Shown here: positions 1 through 6,450 of the stretch, in pieces
Layout: the number at the start of each line of letters is the position of its first letter
Position numbering within the stretch: the first letter of the stretch is position 1
Assembly: GCA_023415145.1 (NCBI GenBank)
Contig: JAEZLW010000172.1
Coordinates: 1-13,283 of the forward strand
Length of the DNA stretch: 13,283 nt
From: Bacillota bacterium
GTDB lineage: Bacteria; Bacillota; Clostridia; Christensenellales; Aristaeellaceae
Direction: 5' to 3'
Position numbers and translations under genes: made by a program
The notes under the pieces: generated by a model
What the model saw: only the letters and a program-made list of their open reading frames with translations
What the model was told of the DNA's origin: nothing
The model's database searches: none

Positions 1-575
1 ACGTAGTGGAGATGGAACTGAAAAACGGCGATACCTATGATGGGAAGAAAAACGCCTTTACCCTGAGCAAGGAAAACACGGCGCCGGTATTACGGGCGGA
101 AATCACCAGTCTTAACAAATCCATCGCCGATGGGACACGGGTGGACGTGGCCGGCGAGTATGGTTCCGAACGGACGTCGGTGGAAAGAACGGTGCTGGAA
201 GGCGACGGAAAAAAATATGTATACGTCACTCTGACCGAGAACATCATCTCCATCAAGGGCGGCATTACCCGCATGGTTACCGACGGCAGCACCGATGTGA
301 CAGTCACCTACCGGGCCAAGGAATCGGCTACGCTGGTACCTGCCAGCGCCGTGCGCAACGAGGGTGAAGGGCAGGATTATGTGTACCTCATCCAGCGCGA
401 CTGGGGCGGTTTCCTGGGTTCCAGCTCCATGAAGGCGGTTAAAACGAGTGTTACTGTGCTGGAGCGGGGCGACAAAGTGGTATCCATCCAGCAGGAGATG
501 GATTATCAGGAGATTGCCGACCGGGAAGACCGGGCGCTGACCGACGGCTGCACCGTCATGCAATACATTGATTGA
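1..575 (+). CDS. HlyD/MacA-like efflux adaptor (membrane fusion) subunit, C-terminal part
   Basis: The reading frame is open from the first bases (first full codon at 3), so the gene begins outside the window; 190 residues are visible. The stretch around VPASAVRNEGEGQDYVYLIQ matches the beta-barrel to membrane-proximal region of periplasmic adaptors of the HlyD/MacA/RND type, in which a VP.SAV motif precedes a strand ending in VYLI. The end, ALTDGCTVMQYID, resembles the usual 'l.dGd.V' close of these proteins. Such adaptors are membrane-anchored and link an ABC or RND pump to export; in Gram-positive bacteria they work outside the membrane with MacB/FtsX-type permeases. The next gene follows after 19 bases with its own Shine-Dalgarno site, so the two are probably co-transcribed. 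The substrate is unknown. The family call rests on C-terminal motifs only. Confidence 0.75.
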   Translation, partial: VVEMELKNGDTYDGKKNAFTLSKENTAPVLRAEITSLNKSIADGTRVDVAGEYGSERTSVERTVLEGDGKKYVYVTLTENIISIKGGITRMVTDGSTDVTVTYRAKESATLVPASAVRNEGEGQDYVYLIQRDWGGFLGSSSMKAVKTSVTVLERGDKVVSIQQEMDYQEIADREDRALTDGCTVMQYID

Positions 576-594
576 GTTGCCGGAAGGAGACGCC

Positions 595-1824
595 ATGAAG
601 GAAAAAAAGTTACGGGGCTTTCTGGTGATTTTCATCTGCGCCGCCGTGCTTATTTGGTCGGCGATATCGATTACCGCCGTAGGCCATGACCTGCAATACA
701 TGATTCCCGCTCCGCAGATGGAGCCTGGTGAACAGCAGGATCAGCAGGATGACCAGGAAGATATGCCGGCGCAAAAGCCCAACCAGGCCGCGCTGACGCT
801 GTGGGAAAGCCTGAAAACCGCAGCCGAAAACTGGAGCGGAATCATGGAAACATATACCATGAGCGGCATTCTGGAGAAAGCAAGCATGACCGCAGATACG
901 GAAGAAACAAAGCAGGCTAGACTCACCGCCCTGAATGAAAACGCATTCCGTCTTGCGCCGCAATATTTGCACTTTGGACGGCTGTTCTATCCGGAAGAAC
1001 TGAAAAAGGGTGCGGATGTCATTCTCCTGGATGAGCAACTGGCGCTGGCTCTTTTCAAAATTGCCCAGCCCATTGGCCGTACCGTTACCATCTCCGGCAT
1101 CGATTTTATGGTGGTTGGCATCTTGAGGCATACGAAGGCTGTAGGCGATAGCGAGGATTACGGCGCTTATGTTCCAATTAATTATCTGTGGGACAAGGAA
1201 ATTCAATTGCAGGCTTTACAGGTGACCGCAAAGCCCATCCCCGGCGCTGGAGCGCGAGCTACCTTTTTGGCCGCCATGGAAAACTGGAAGGCGGGAGGAA
1301 CGCTTATTGACCTTGGCAAGGAAGCCATGGGCGCCATGCTGCCCATCCGGATGCTGCTGTTCTTTGCAGGCGCTGCGGTGTTCTTCCGGCTGCTTTCCAT
1401 CTGGAATGGCCAATTTAGACGCTTCTTTGCCGATTACAGGCAGCGGCTTACAAGGCAGTATGCTCTGAAGCTGATGCCCCGCCTTATGGTTGGAATTTTT
1501 GCGCTGTCTGCGGGGTATGGCGCGCTGGCTTTGATGATCTCCTGGCTGATTACCTATCTTGTAGCGCCTGTATATACCTTTACCGAGTGGGTACCGGCCA
1601 TTTTGGTGGAATGGAAGGACATTCAAACAGCTTTCTGGCAGGTGTGGCAAAGCGCAGCAAGGCTGCAGGAACTAAGAAGCCCGGAGCTGAACCGTATCCG
1701 ATTCTATGGCATGCTGACATCCTGGTTCAGCGCCGGTGCCGCTGTGGCATTGACGCTGATGTGGGTCAGGTGGTGGGCCAGGCGGGAGAAAAACATAGAG
1801 TCGATTACTGACATCGCAGCATAA
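595..1824 (+). CDS. Divergent MacB/FtsX-type ABC transporter permease-like membrane protein
   Basis: A 409-residue protein. I chose ATG 595 rather than the in-frame TTG at 568 because AAGGAG lies at 584-589, five bases upstream. Layout: transmembrane helix at about residues 8-28, an acidic Gln/Asp-rich linker (about 45-60), and an extracytoplasmic domain in which residues 140-195 (VILLDEQLALALF, then GRTVTISGIDFMVVGIL, then YVPINYLW) closely follow the MacB periplasmic core pattern. Three further helices follow at about 252-270, 297-325 and 375-392. The 1 + 3 helix arrangement with a large outside domain is that of MacB/FtsX permeases. The preceding adaptor gene supports a MacA-MacB-like export unit. 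The last three helices are poorly conserved by eye and no ATP-binding gene follows, so any ATPase must be encoded to the left or elsewhere. The substrate cannot be inferred. Confidence 0.6.
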   Translation: MKEKKLRGFLVIFICAAVLIWSAISITAVGHDLQYMIPAPQMEPGEQQDQQDDQEDMPAQKPNQAALTLWESLKTAAENWSGIMETYTMSGILEKASMTADTEETKQARLTALNENAFRLAPQYLHFGRLFYPEELKKGADVILLDEQLALALFKIAQPIGRTVTISGIDFMVVGILRHTKAVGDSEDYGAYVPINYLWDKEIQLQALQVTAKPIPGAGARATFLAAMENWKAGGTLIDLGKEAMGAMLPIRMLLFFAGAAVFFRLLSIWNGQFRRFFADYRQRLTRQYALKLMPRLMVGIFALSAGYGALALMISWLITYLVAPVYTFTEWVPAILVEWKDIQTAFWQVWQSAARLQELRSPELNRIRFYGMLTSWFSAGAAVALTLMWVRWWARREKNIESITDIAA

Positions 1825-1841
1825 ACAAGTATAAAGCAAAG

Positions 1842-1875
1842 CGCCTCGTTCCATGTGGCACGAGGCGTTTGTTTG
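1842..1875. terminator. Bidirectional intrinsic terminator between convergent genes
   Basis: A perfect 8-bp stem, CGCCTCGT (1842-1849) with ACGAGGCG (1860-1867), has a 10-base loop and is followed on the plus strand by TTTGTTTG. On the minus strand the same stem is followed by CTTTGCTTT. It lies between the plus-strand stop at 1824 and the minus-strand stop at 1893, where a shared terminator for converging transcripts is expected. Confidence 0.8.
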
Positions 1876-1892
1876 CATATACAAACCGTTTC

Positions 1893-2981
1893 TTATTGAT
1901 CCATCAGCTCCAGATATTCTTCCAGCGCCCAGGCATGATCCCGCATAATGGTGCTGTGGGGCAACCCCACATAACGGATATGCCAGGGCTCCGCGATAAA
2001 GCCGGTAATCTTTTGCTTGTCCTCCTCATAGCGGATGATGAAGCCGTAGTCCCAGCAGTTGGCAGAAAGCCACAGCGCTTGCTGCGTACCCTTGAAGGTG
2101 GTACCTGGCACCGTGATGTCAAACGCCAGCCCGGTATGATGCTCGCTGGCGCCGGCATCGGCCACGGTTAGCCGTGTGGCGGAGATGGCGTCGGAGCGAT
2201 TTTTTCCTTCCGCCATATAGGCGGATACCTGATTGTCAAACAACTGCTGCTGATAAGCGACGGAGCGGTAGCCCGCGCTCACCTGCCAGACGGTGAGGCC
2301 ATCCTTATGCGCGGCGCGGAGCATGGTTATAAGTGCGTCGACCGCTTCTTTTTCACCCTGGATTTCGCTGCCCTTGATGGTAACGATATCGCTGGGGCAA
2401 GCCTCACGCATGTTTACTAGCTGGCGGGTTTTATAGTTTTCCGGAACAAGATTTTGCCTGTTGACGAGAATGGGTCTGCCGGCGGCGATGGAGCTGTTGG
2501 GATCGGGCGTCTGGGTAGGCGGCGGGGTGGGGGTGATGACAATCCGCTTTGCATTATCGGAATATATCAGCTCTTTGGTGGCAGGGCCTACGATGCCGTC
2601 GGCCATCAGGTTATGCTGAGTTTGAAACAGGATCACGGCGGCTTTTGTGCCGTTGCCGAACTGCCCGTCCACCTCGCCTTCATAAAAGCCCAACTCTTTT
2701 AAGCGCGATTGCAGCTTTTGTACTTCCTCACCCTTAGCGCCGTTGCGAAGCATTTGCTCGGTAGGCGTCGGTGTGGGCAGGCCGGGATCCCAGGTCACCA
2801 ACTGGATAATCCCGGCTGACGGGGCCGGAGTGGGTGTCAGGCTCATTTCTACCGCCGTGCGGCCGGACAGTGACGCCACATTGGCACCCAGCCAGCCGAT
2901 GACCACCAATAATATGCCAAGCAGCACAAAGCCGATGATTTGAGGGATATTCCGTCTTCTTTTTCGCCTGTCGCTGCGCAT
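1893..2981 (-). CDS. Membrane-anchored D-alanyl-D-alanine carboxypeptidase, VanY/peptidase M15B, with peptidoglycan-binding domain
   Basis: A 362-residue protein predicted to trim the terminal D-Ala of peptidoglycan stem peptides outside the membrane. I chose ATG 2981: GGGAGG at 2986-2991 lies four bases upstream, while the longer TTG alternative at 3038 falls inside the promoter. Layout: a basic cytoplasmic start (RSDRRKRRR), a transmembrane helix at about residues 12-38, a Pro/Thr-rich linker (about 48-74), a peptidoglycan-binding type 1 domain (about 76-141, with LRNGAKGEEVQKLQSRLKEL and DGQFGNGTKAAV), a second TPTPPPTQTP linker, then the M15 domain (about 170-350). The zinc-site motif SxHxxGxAxD is present as SEHHTGLAFD (H281, D288), and EPWH supplies E331 and H334. 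SAGYRS (235-240) is the usual upstream family motif. No vancomycin-resistance gene is nearby, so a housekeeping wall-remodelling role is more likely than resistance. Confidence 0.92.
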   Translation of the reverse strand: MRSDRRKRRRNIPQIIGFVLLGILLVVIGWLGANVASLSGRTAVEMSLTPTPAPSAGIIQLVTWDPGLPTPTPTEQMLRNGAKGEEVQKLQSRLKELGFYEGEVDGQFGNGTKAAVILFQTQHNLMADGIVGPATKELIYSDNAKRIVITPTPPPTQTPDPNSSIAAGRPILVNRQNLVPENYKTRQLVNMREACPSDIVTIKGSEIQGEKEAVDALITMLRAAHKDGLTVWQVSAGYRSVAYQQQLFDNQVSAYMAEGKNRSDAISATRLTVADAGASEHHTGLAFDITVPGTTFKGTQQALWLSANCWDYGFIIRYEEDKQKITGFIAEPWHIRYVGLPHSTIMRDHAWALEEYLELMDQ

Positions 2982-3009
2982 GCTGCCTCCCAGATTTTTC
3001 AATAATATC

Positions 3010-3038
3010 AGTATACCATTATACAACGATCCAGGCAA
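3010..3038 (-). promoter_or_regulatory. Sigma-A promoter of the VanY-like gene
   Basis: On the minus strand TTGCCT (-35, 3038-3033) is followed after exactly 17 bp by TATACT (-10, 3015-3010), with a TG extension one base upstream of the -10. The predicted transcript starts near 3003, about 22 bases before the ATG. An overlapping TATAAT (3023-3018) could serve as an alternative -10. The -35 touches the first hairpin of the neighbouring non-coding region. Confidence 0.6.
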
Positions 3039-3079
3039 GGGACTCTGTCCCTTCGCGAAAAGGCCTTACCCTTTTCGCG
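3037..3079. repeat. Back-to-back perfect hairpins
   Basis: AAGGGAC (3037-3043) pairs with GTCCCTT (3047-3053) around the loop TCT. CGCGAAAAGG (3054-3063) pairs immediately after with CCTTTTCGCG (3070-3079) around a 6-base loop. Two perfect stems of 7 and 10 bp with no gap between them suggest a mobile or repeat-type palindromic unit. There is no T-tract, so a simple terminator is less likely. Confidence 0.6.
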
Positions 3080-3082
3080 ATC

Positions 3083-3164
3083 TTTGCACTTTTCGCTTGC
3101 AGCCTAAAGCATTGTCCTTCGCTTCGCTCGGCCAATGCGGCTGCGGCCAGCAAAAAGTGTAAGG
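3083..3164. repeat. Long imperfect inverted repeat (about 80 bases)
   Basis: The arm at 3087-3104 (CACTTTT, then GCT, then GCAGCC) pairs with 3139-3159 (GGCTGC, then AGC, AAAAAGTG) with small bulges. GCATTG (3109-3114) pairs with CAATGC (3133-3138) inside it. The outer end extends by G-U and A-U pairs to about 3083/3163. This is a cruciform-capable arm or a stable RNA hairpin of unknown role. Confidence 0.5.
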
Positions 3165-3364
3165 AAAGCTTGCTATGCAAGCGACCCGCGCGCCTGGCAA
3201 AGCCGGGCGACACGATTGCAATTGAAGGGGTTCCACCCCTTCTATGCATCCCCGATCGTATGCCCGGGGCTTGTCTACATGCAAAAGGGGACAGCCTTTT
3301 TTAGCCATCCCCCCAGTCAGCATGAAGAATGTAATTAGCAAGTGAGCCTCATATTCAGCCTAAA

Positions 3365-3421
3365 TAGGGGATTCTCAAGGGATGTATCCCTTGAGCGGGG
3401 GTATGGGGGCAGCGCCCCTAT
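3365..3421. repeat. Double hairpin after the gdhA stop, with inverted ends
   Basis: CTCAAGGGA (3374-3382) pairs perfectly with TCCCTTGAG (3387-3395) around TGTA. GGGGC (3406-3410) pairs with GCCCC (3414-3418) around AGC and is extended by a G-U and two A-U pairs to 3403/3421. The outer 6-mers TAGGGG (3365-3370) and CCCCTA (3415-3420) are also complementary. It lies just downstream of the gdhA stop (3428) in the gdhA direction, so it may protect or end that transcript, although a clear T-tract is missing. Confidence 0.5.
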
Positions 3422-3427
3422 CGTATC

Positions 3428-4765
3428 CTATACCGCGCCTTGGGCCAGCATGGCTTCGGCTACCTTGAGGAAGCCGGAGATGTTGGCGCCGGCGATATAG
3501 TTGCCCGCCACACCGTAGGCTTCCGCGGCTTCAGCGCTCTTTTGGAAGATATTTTTCATGATGTTGTAGAGCTTGGCATCCACTTCCTCGAAGGTCCAGG
3601 AAAGGCGGAGGCTGTTTTGACTCATTTCCAGGGCGCTGACGGCAACGCCGCCGGCATTGGCTGCCTTGCCTGGGCCAAACAGTACACCGCTCTGCTGGAA
3701 GATATGGGCGGCCTCCAGGGTGGAAGGCATGTTTGCGCCTTCGGCCACTGCGATGACGCCGTTCTTGACAAGCGCACGGGCACCTTCCTCGTCCAGCTCA
3801 TTTTGCGTGGCGCAGGGCAGCGCAATCTGGCAAGGCACTGTCCAGATGCCCCGGAAGCCGGGCGTGTAAACTGCATGAGGCAGGGTGTCCAAGTATTCCC
3901 GGATACGCCCACGCCGTACCTCCTTGATTTCTCTTATCAGTGCAAGGTCGACGCCTTTTTCGTCTACAATATAGCCGTCTGAATCGCTCATGGCCACTAC
4001 CAGGCCGCCCATTTGCGTGATTTTTTTCGCGGCATAAATCGCCACGTTTCCCGAACCTGAGATGACCACCCGCTTGCCTTGTACATCATGGCTGTGGTGA
4101 CGCATCATTTCCTGGGTAAAATAGCATAAGCCATGCCCTGTGGCCTCCTTGCGGCCAAGACTTCCGCCATAAGTGAGGCCCTTGCCGGTGAGCACACCTT
4201 CGTAGAGGCCGGTCAAGCGCTTGTACTGGCCGAACATATATCCGATCTCCCTGGCGCCTACGCCGATATCTCCGGCGGGCACATCGGTGTTCTGGCCGAT
4301 ATGGCGGTACAGCTCCGTCATGAAGCTTTGGCAAAAGCGCATGATTTCGTTGTCACTTTTGCCCTTTGGGTCAAAGTCGCTGCCACCCTTGCCGCCGCCG
4401 ATGGGCAGGCCGGTCAGGCTGTTTTTTAGTATTTGCTCAAAACCAAGGAATTTGATAATGGACAGGTTCACGCTGGGGTGCAGCCTCAGCCCACCCTTGA
4501 TAGGCCCCAAAGCGCTGTTGAACTGCACCCTGTAGCCCCGGTTCACCTGTACGCGGCCCGTGTCGTCCACCCAAGGAACGCGGAAGATGATGCTCCGCTC
4601 CGGCTCTGTAAGCCGCTCCAACAGACCGGCAGCTTCATATTCTGGATGGCGCTGAATCACCGGGTCAAGTGTTAACAAAATCTCCTGGGCAGCCTGCAAA
4701 AATTCCGGTTCATGAGCGTTACGGTTTTGTAGTTCTTCAAGGACCCGCATGGCGTAGCTGGGCAC
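3428..4765 (-). CDS. gdhA: NADP-type glutamate dehydrogenase
   Basis: A 445-residue enzyme, the usual length for hexameric bacterial GDH, which interconverts 2-oxoglutarate plus ammonia and glutamate in the cytoplasm. The GTG start at 4765 is preceded by AAAGGAG (4781-4775) at nine bases; the ATG six codons in has no such site. The family core is intact: GPIKGGLRLHPSVNLSIIKF with K90, K114 in QILKNS, PIGGGKGGSDFDPKGKSD with catalytic K126, and DVPAGDIGVG with D166. The C-terminal substrate region GVAVSALEMSQNS is also present. The Rossmann motif GSGNVA (237-242) is followed by SDSDG at 260-264. An Asp-Ser pair here resembles NADP-dependent enzymes such as that of E. coli rather than the SGPDG of the NAD-dependent Clostridium symbiosum enzyme. 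The gene is monocistronic by layout, with its own promoter and a leader of about 87 bases. Confidence 0.97.
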   Translation of the reverse strand: MPSYAMRVLEELQNRNAHEPEFLQAAQEILLTLDPVIQRHPEYEAAGLLERLTEPERSIIFRVPWVDDTGRVQVNRGYRVQFNSALGPIKGGLRLHPSVNLSIIKFLGFEQILKNSLTGLPIGGGKGGSDFDPKGKSDNEIMRFCQSFMTELYRHIGQNTDVPAGDIGVGAREIGYMFGQYKRLTGLYEGVLTGKGLTYGGSLGRKEATGHGLCYFTQEMMRHHSHDVQGKRVVISGSGNVAIYAAKKITQMGGLVVAMSDSDGYIVDEKGVDLALIREIKEVRRGRIREYLDTLPHAVYTPGFRGIWTVPCQIALPCATQNELDEEGARALVKNGVIAVAEGANMPSTLEAAHIFQQSGVLFGPGKAANAGGVAVSALEMSQNSLRLSWTFEEVDAKLYNIMKNIFQKSAEAAEAYGVAGNYIAGANISGFLKVAEAMLAQGAV

Positions 4766-4792
4766 AAAAAAGCGCTCCTTTCATTGTTGAGG

Positions 4793-4820
4793 GGCGCAAC
4801 AAAACCAAAACCGTTGCGCC
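4793..4820 (-). promoter_or_regulatory. Hairpin in the gdhA 5' leader
   Basis: GGCGCAAC (4793-4800) and GTTGCGCC (4813-4820) are perfect 8-bp complements around a 12-base A/C-rich loop (GGTTTTGGTTTT in the gdhA sense). The hairpin lies between the predicted gdhA start point and its Shine-Dalgarno site. It may stabilise the leader or bind a regulator. No T-tract follows, so attenuation by simple termination is not supported. Confidence 0.45.
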
Positions 4821-4858
4821 TTTGAAACGGCCAAATACATATAAACCAGACCATTAAC

Positions 4859-4887
4859 ATTGTACAGGACATGCCATTTTCTTTCAA
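4859..4887 (-). promoter_or_regulatory. Sigma-A promoter of gdhA
   Basis: On the minus strand TTGAAA (-35, 4887-4882) is separated by exactly 17 bp from TACAAT (-10, 4864-4859). Transcription would begin near 4852, giving a leader of about 87 bases that contains the hairpin at 4793-4820. Confidence 0.7.
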
Positions 4888-4892
4888 GCTAC

Positions 4893-4927
4893 AGTCTGAA
4901 TTTACTATGTTTTCTTTTTATCAGACT
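4893..4927. promoter_or_regulatory. Inverted repeat midway between divergent promoters, candidate operator
   Basis: AGTCTGA (4893-4899) and TCAGACT (4921-4927) form a perfect 7-bp inverted repeat around a 21-base T-rich centre. Its midpoint, 4910, coincides with the midpoint of the two -35 boxes (4882-4887 and 4932-4937). Such placement is typical of an operator or activator site serving both promoters. No regulator gene is visible nearby. Confidence 0.4.
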
Positions 4928-4931
4928 TTCG

Positions 4932-4960
4932 TTGACGCATAAAAAGCTGAAAGGTATAAT
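4932..4960 (+). promoter_or_regulatory. Sigma-A promoter of the glycosyltransferase-like gene
   Basis: TTGACG (4932-4937), a 17-bp spacer and a perfect TATAAT (4955-4960) form a near-consensus promoter. The start point is predicted near 4967, about 20 bases before the ATG at 4987. It should also drive the overlapping thioesterase gene. Confidence 0.8.
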
Positions 4961-4986
4961 AGGTAAAATTGGCTTTGGGAGGATGC

Positions 4987-6450
4987 ATGAAAGGGATTTT
5001 TGTTGGCATTGCGGGCGGAAGCGCCCAAAGATGCTTAGGTATCGTGAGAGACGCAGTGAAAAAGGCGGAGCGGCCTGGCCGGCTTGCCTTTGGCGTCTGT
5101 CCGGAAGAAAATGCTGATCCTGCGTCCTTTTTTCAGGCAGCCGGGCCTGCCGCGTGCCGGTTGATGACCGGGGAGGGCCTTGCGCTGAAAGACGCCTGGC
5201 AGACGGTGTATGGCTTATACGGCGGCCAGGCTTATGCGCTGCAGGTAACACCGGAAACCGTTTTTTTGGAGTACTGGGATAGGTCGCTTTTAACAGCGCT
5301 TCATGAGGCGGCAGCTGAAAGGCCGCTGCTGACAAGCTTTTTGATGCCGGACCATATACCGCGGGCTGTGGCTGTTATGGGCTTTGCACCGGAAGGTTGC
5401 ATTCAAACCGCACCTGGAATGAAGGTATTGCGTGCTCTTTTGCCGCCGCGTACATTTTTCCTGTGCCCTGATTTTGTTTTTGGCGCAGGAGAATGGATGC
5501 GCAGGGCAAGAGAAGACGACTGGGACGGTACGGGTGTAATACCGCTTACGGCAAATGCCTGTGCAAACGGATTTACGGCATTTGTACCGCATGTGCCCAC
5601 GATGGGCCGGGTAGCTGCCACCTCATGCATAAGGGAGCATGTTCCAGCGGGGGATTGGGGAATAAACCTGCCTGAGTTAGAGAAAGCCGCCGGAGTCTGC
5701 TTTGAGAAGCGGGAGGCCGATGCCAAAGCCCGACTAGGGATTTACACATCGAATGGACGCTACCCTGTGCAGCTTCCGCTCATGGACGGGCTTTGCCAAT
5801 TCATCCGCAGACGGCGGGAACATCCCATTTCCCGGGTGATGCTGGCCACAGCCTTGGGCCGGCACAAGCCCAGCCTGCCGATGGATGCCCATCTGACGCT
5901 TTTTTCGAACCTTAGTGAGCTCAAGCGCTTGTCTTTATGCTGCTACTGCCCGCCGGAGCAGGCAAAGGTGTTGCAGCAGTATCTGCCCAATACCTATGCG
6001 CGGCAGGAGGAGGAAGGGGAGAACCTTTCATATGGCAGTGAGGAATCTTTCTTAAAAAACAAACCGTATTTTATCGCCGAGGCGGCCCGCCATTTTCCCT
6101 CACACACCCATTATGGCTGGATCGACATGGATTATGTAAAACATCCTGTTTACCCAAATGCCGTGTTCGTTTGGGACGAGATGACAGATCACAGGATTCA
6201 TATGGCGCAGGTAGATGGCCAGGTGGATACAGGCCTTTTGATTGTACCCAGGGGAAAGGTTGAATGGCTTTTAGCTACCGCAGCAGTATTGAATCCCGAT
6301 CCGGCGTTGGGGTATGGAGATGTGGGGCTGTTTCAGTGCCTTAAGGATACATATCCCGACGAGTTTGCCCTTCATCCCATGGAAAAAAGACACATGCTTC
6401 TATCCCTGTGCCAGCCTATGATTCACGGAGGAATGCTGTATGATGCCTAA
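4987..6450 (+). CDS. Two-domain glycosyltransferase-like protein (GlcNAc-transferase-type N-terminal domain, HtrL-like C-terminal domain)
   Basis: A 487-residue protein with no signal peptide or membrane helix, so probably cytoplasmic. ATG 4987 is preferred over TTG 4969 because GGGAGG (4977-4982) lies four bases upstream and the TTG is almost at the predicted transcript start. Residues 1-210 follow the landmarks of the GlcNAc-type glycosyltransferase family: IFVGIAGG at the start, LAFGVCPEE, GQAYALQ, YWDRSLL, RPLLTSF, then FVFGAGEWM and GFTAFVPHVP. The metal-binding DSH triplet expected after 'LQ' reads TPE (88-90), and the acidic GEE region reads DGTG (180-183). Residues about 280-470 resemble the HtrL/WlaTC type: PYFIAEAARHFP, then YGWIDMDYVKHPVYP (acidic D380 and D382), then VDTGLLIVPRG. 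I recognised both domains by pattern only. It may glycosylate a surface glycan or be a partly inactive enzyme; the substrate is unknown. Confidence 0.55.
   Translation: MKGIFVGIAGGSAQRCLGIVRDAVKKAERPGRLAFGVCPEENADPASFFQAAGPAACRLMTGEGLALKDAWQTVYGLYGGQAYALQVTPETVFLEYWDRSLLTALHEAAAERPLLTSFLMPDHIPRAVAVMGFAPEGCIQTAPGMKVLRALLPPRTFFLCPDFVFGAGEWMRRAREDDWDGTGVIPLTANACANGFTAFVPHVPTMGRVAATSCIREHVPAGDWGINLPELEKAAGVCFEKREADAKARLGIYTSNGRYPVQLPLMDGLCQFIRRRREHPISRVMLATALGRHKPSLPMDAHLTLFSNLSELKRLSLCCYCPPEQAKVLQQYLPNTYARQEEEGENLSYGSEESFLKNKPYFIAEAARHFPSHTHYGWIDMDYVKHPVYPNAVFVWDEMTDHRIHMAQVDGQVDTGLLIVPRGKVEWLLATAAVLNPDPALGYGDVGLFQCLKDTYPDEFALHPMEKRHMLLSLCQPMIHGGMLYDA

Larger units (their letters stand above)
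3037..3427. other. Hairpin-dense non-coding region between the VanY-like gene and gdhA
   Basis: No credible gene lies in these roughly 390 bases. Short open frames here have no Shine-Dalgarno site and cross the hairpins. Instead there is a run of inverted repeats: 3037-3053, 3054-3079, an imperfect long arm at 3083-3164, GCTTGC/GCAAGC at 3168-3182, CGCCTGGC/GCCGGGCG at 3191-3209, GAAGGGGT/ACCCCTTC at 3224-3242, AAAAGG/CCTTTT at 3283-3300, 3374-3395 and 3403-3421. Several share an AAGGG...CCCTT core. This could be decayed or nested dispersed repeats, the untranslated end of the gdhA transcript, or a structured RNA; the sequence alone does not decide. Confidence 0.55.

Noticed and set aside
568..594. 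Longer TTG start for the MacB-like protein
   Set aside because: It overlaps the upstream stop with no ribosome site, while ATG 595 has AAGGAG at five bases.
90..701. Long antisense open frame (203 codons, minus strand)
   Set aside because: It lies opposite the adaptor gene, has no Shine-Dalgarno site and no recognisable domain; it is a shadow of a GC-rich coding strand.
2982..3038. Longer start for the VanY-like protein at TTG 3038
   Set aside because: It would begin upstream of the predicted transcript start and inside the promoter; ATG 2981 has a good Shine-Dalgarno site.
3066..3341. Short open frames on both strands in the non-coding region
   Set aside because: They have no Shine-Dalgarno sites, unusual composition, and they run across several hairpins.
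3440..3982. Plus-strand open frame of 180 codons opposite gdhA
   Set aside because: It is antisense to intact, highly conserved glutamate dehydrogenase sequence with no independent support.
4793..4820. The gdhA leader hairpin as a known riboswitch or T-box
   Set aside because: The leader is too short, with no T-box sequence or conserved riboswitch core that I can recognise.
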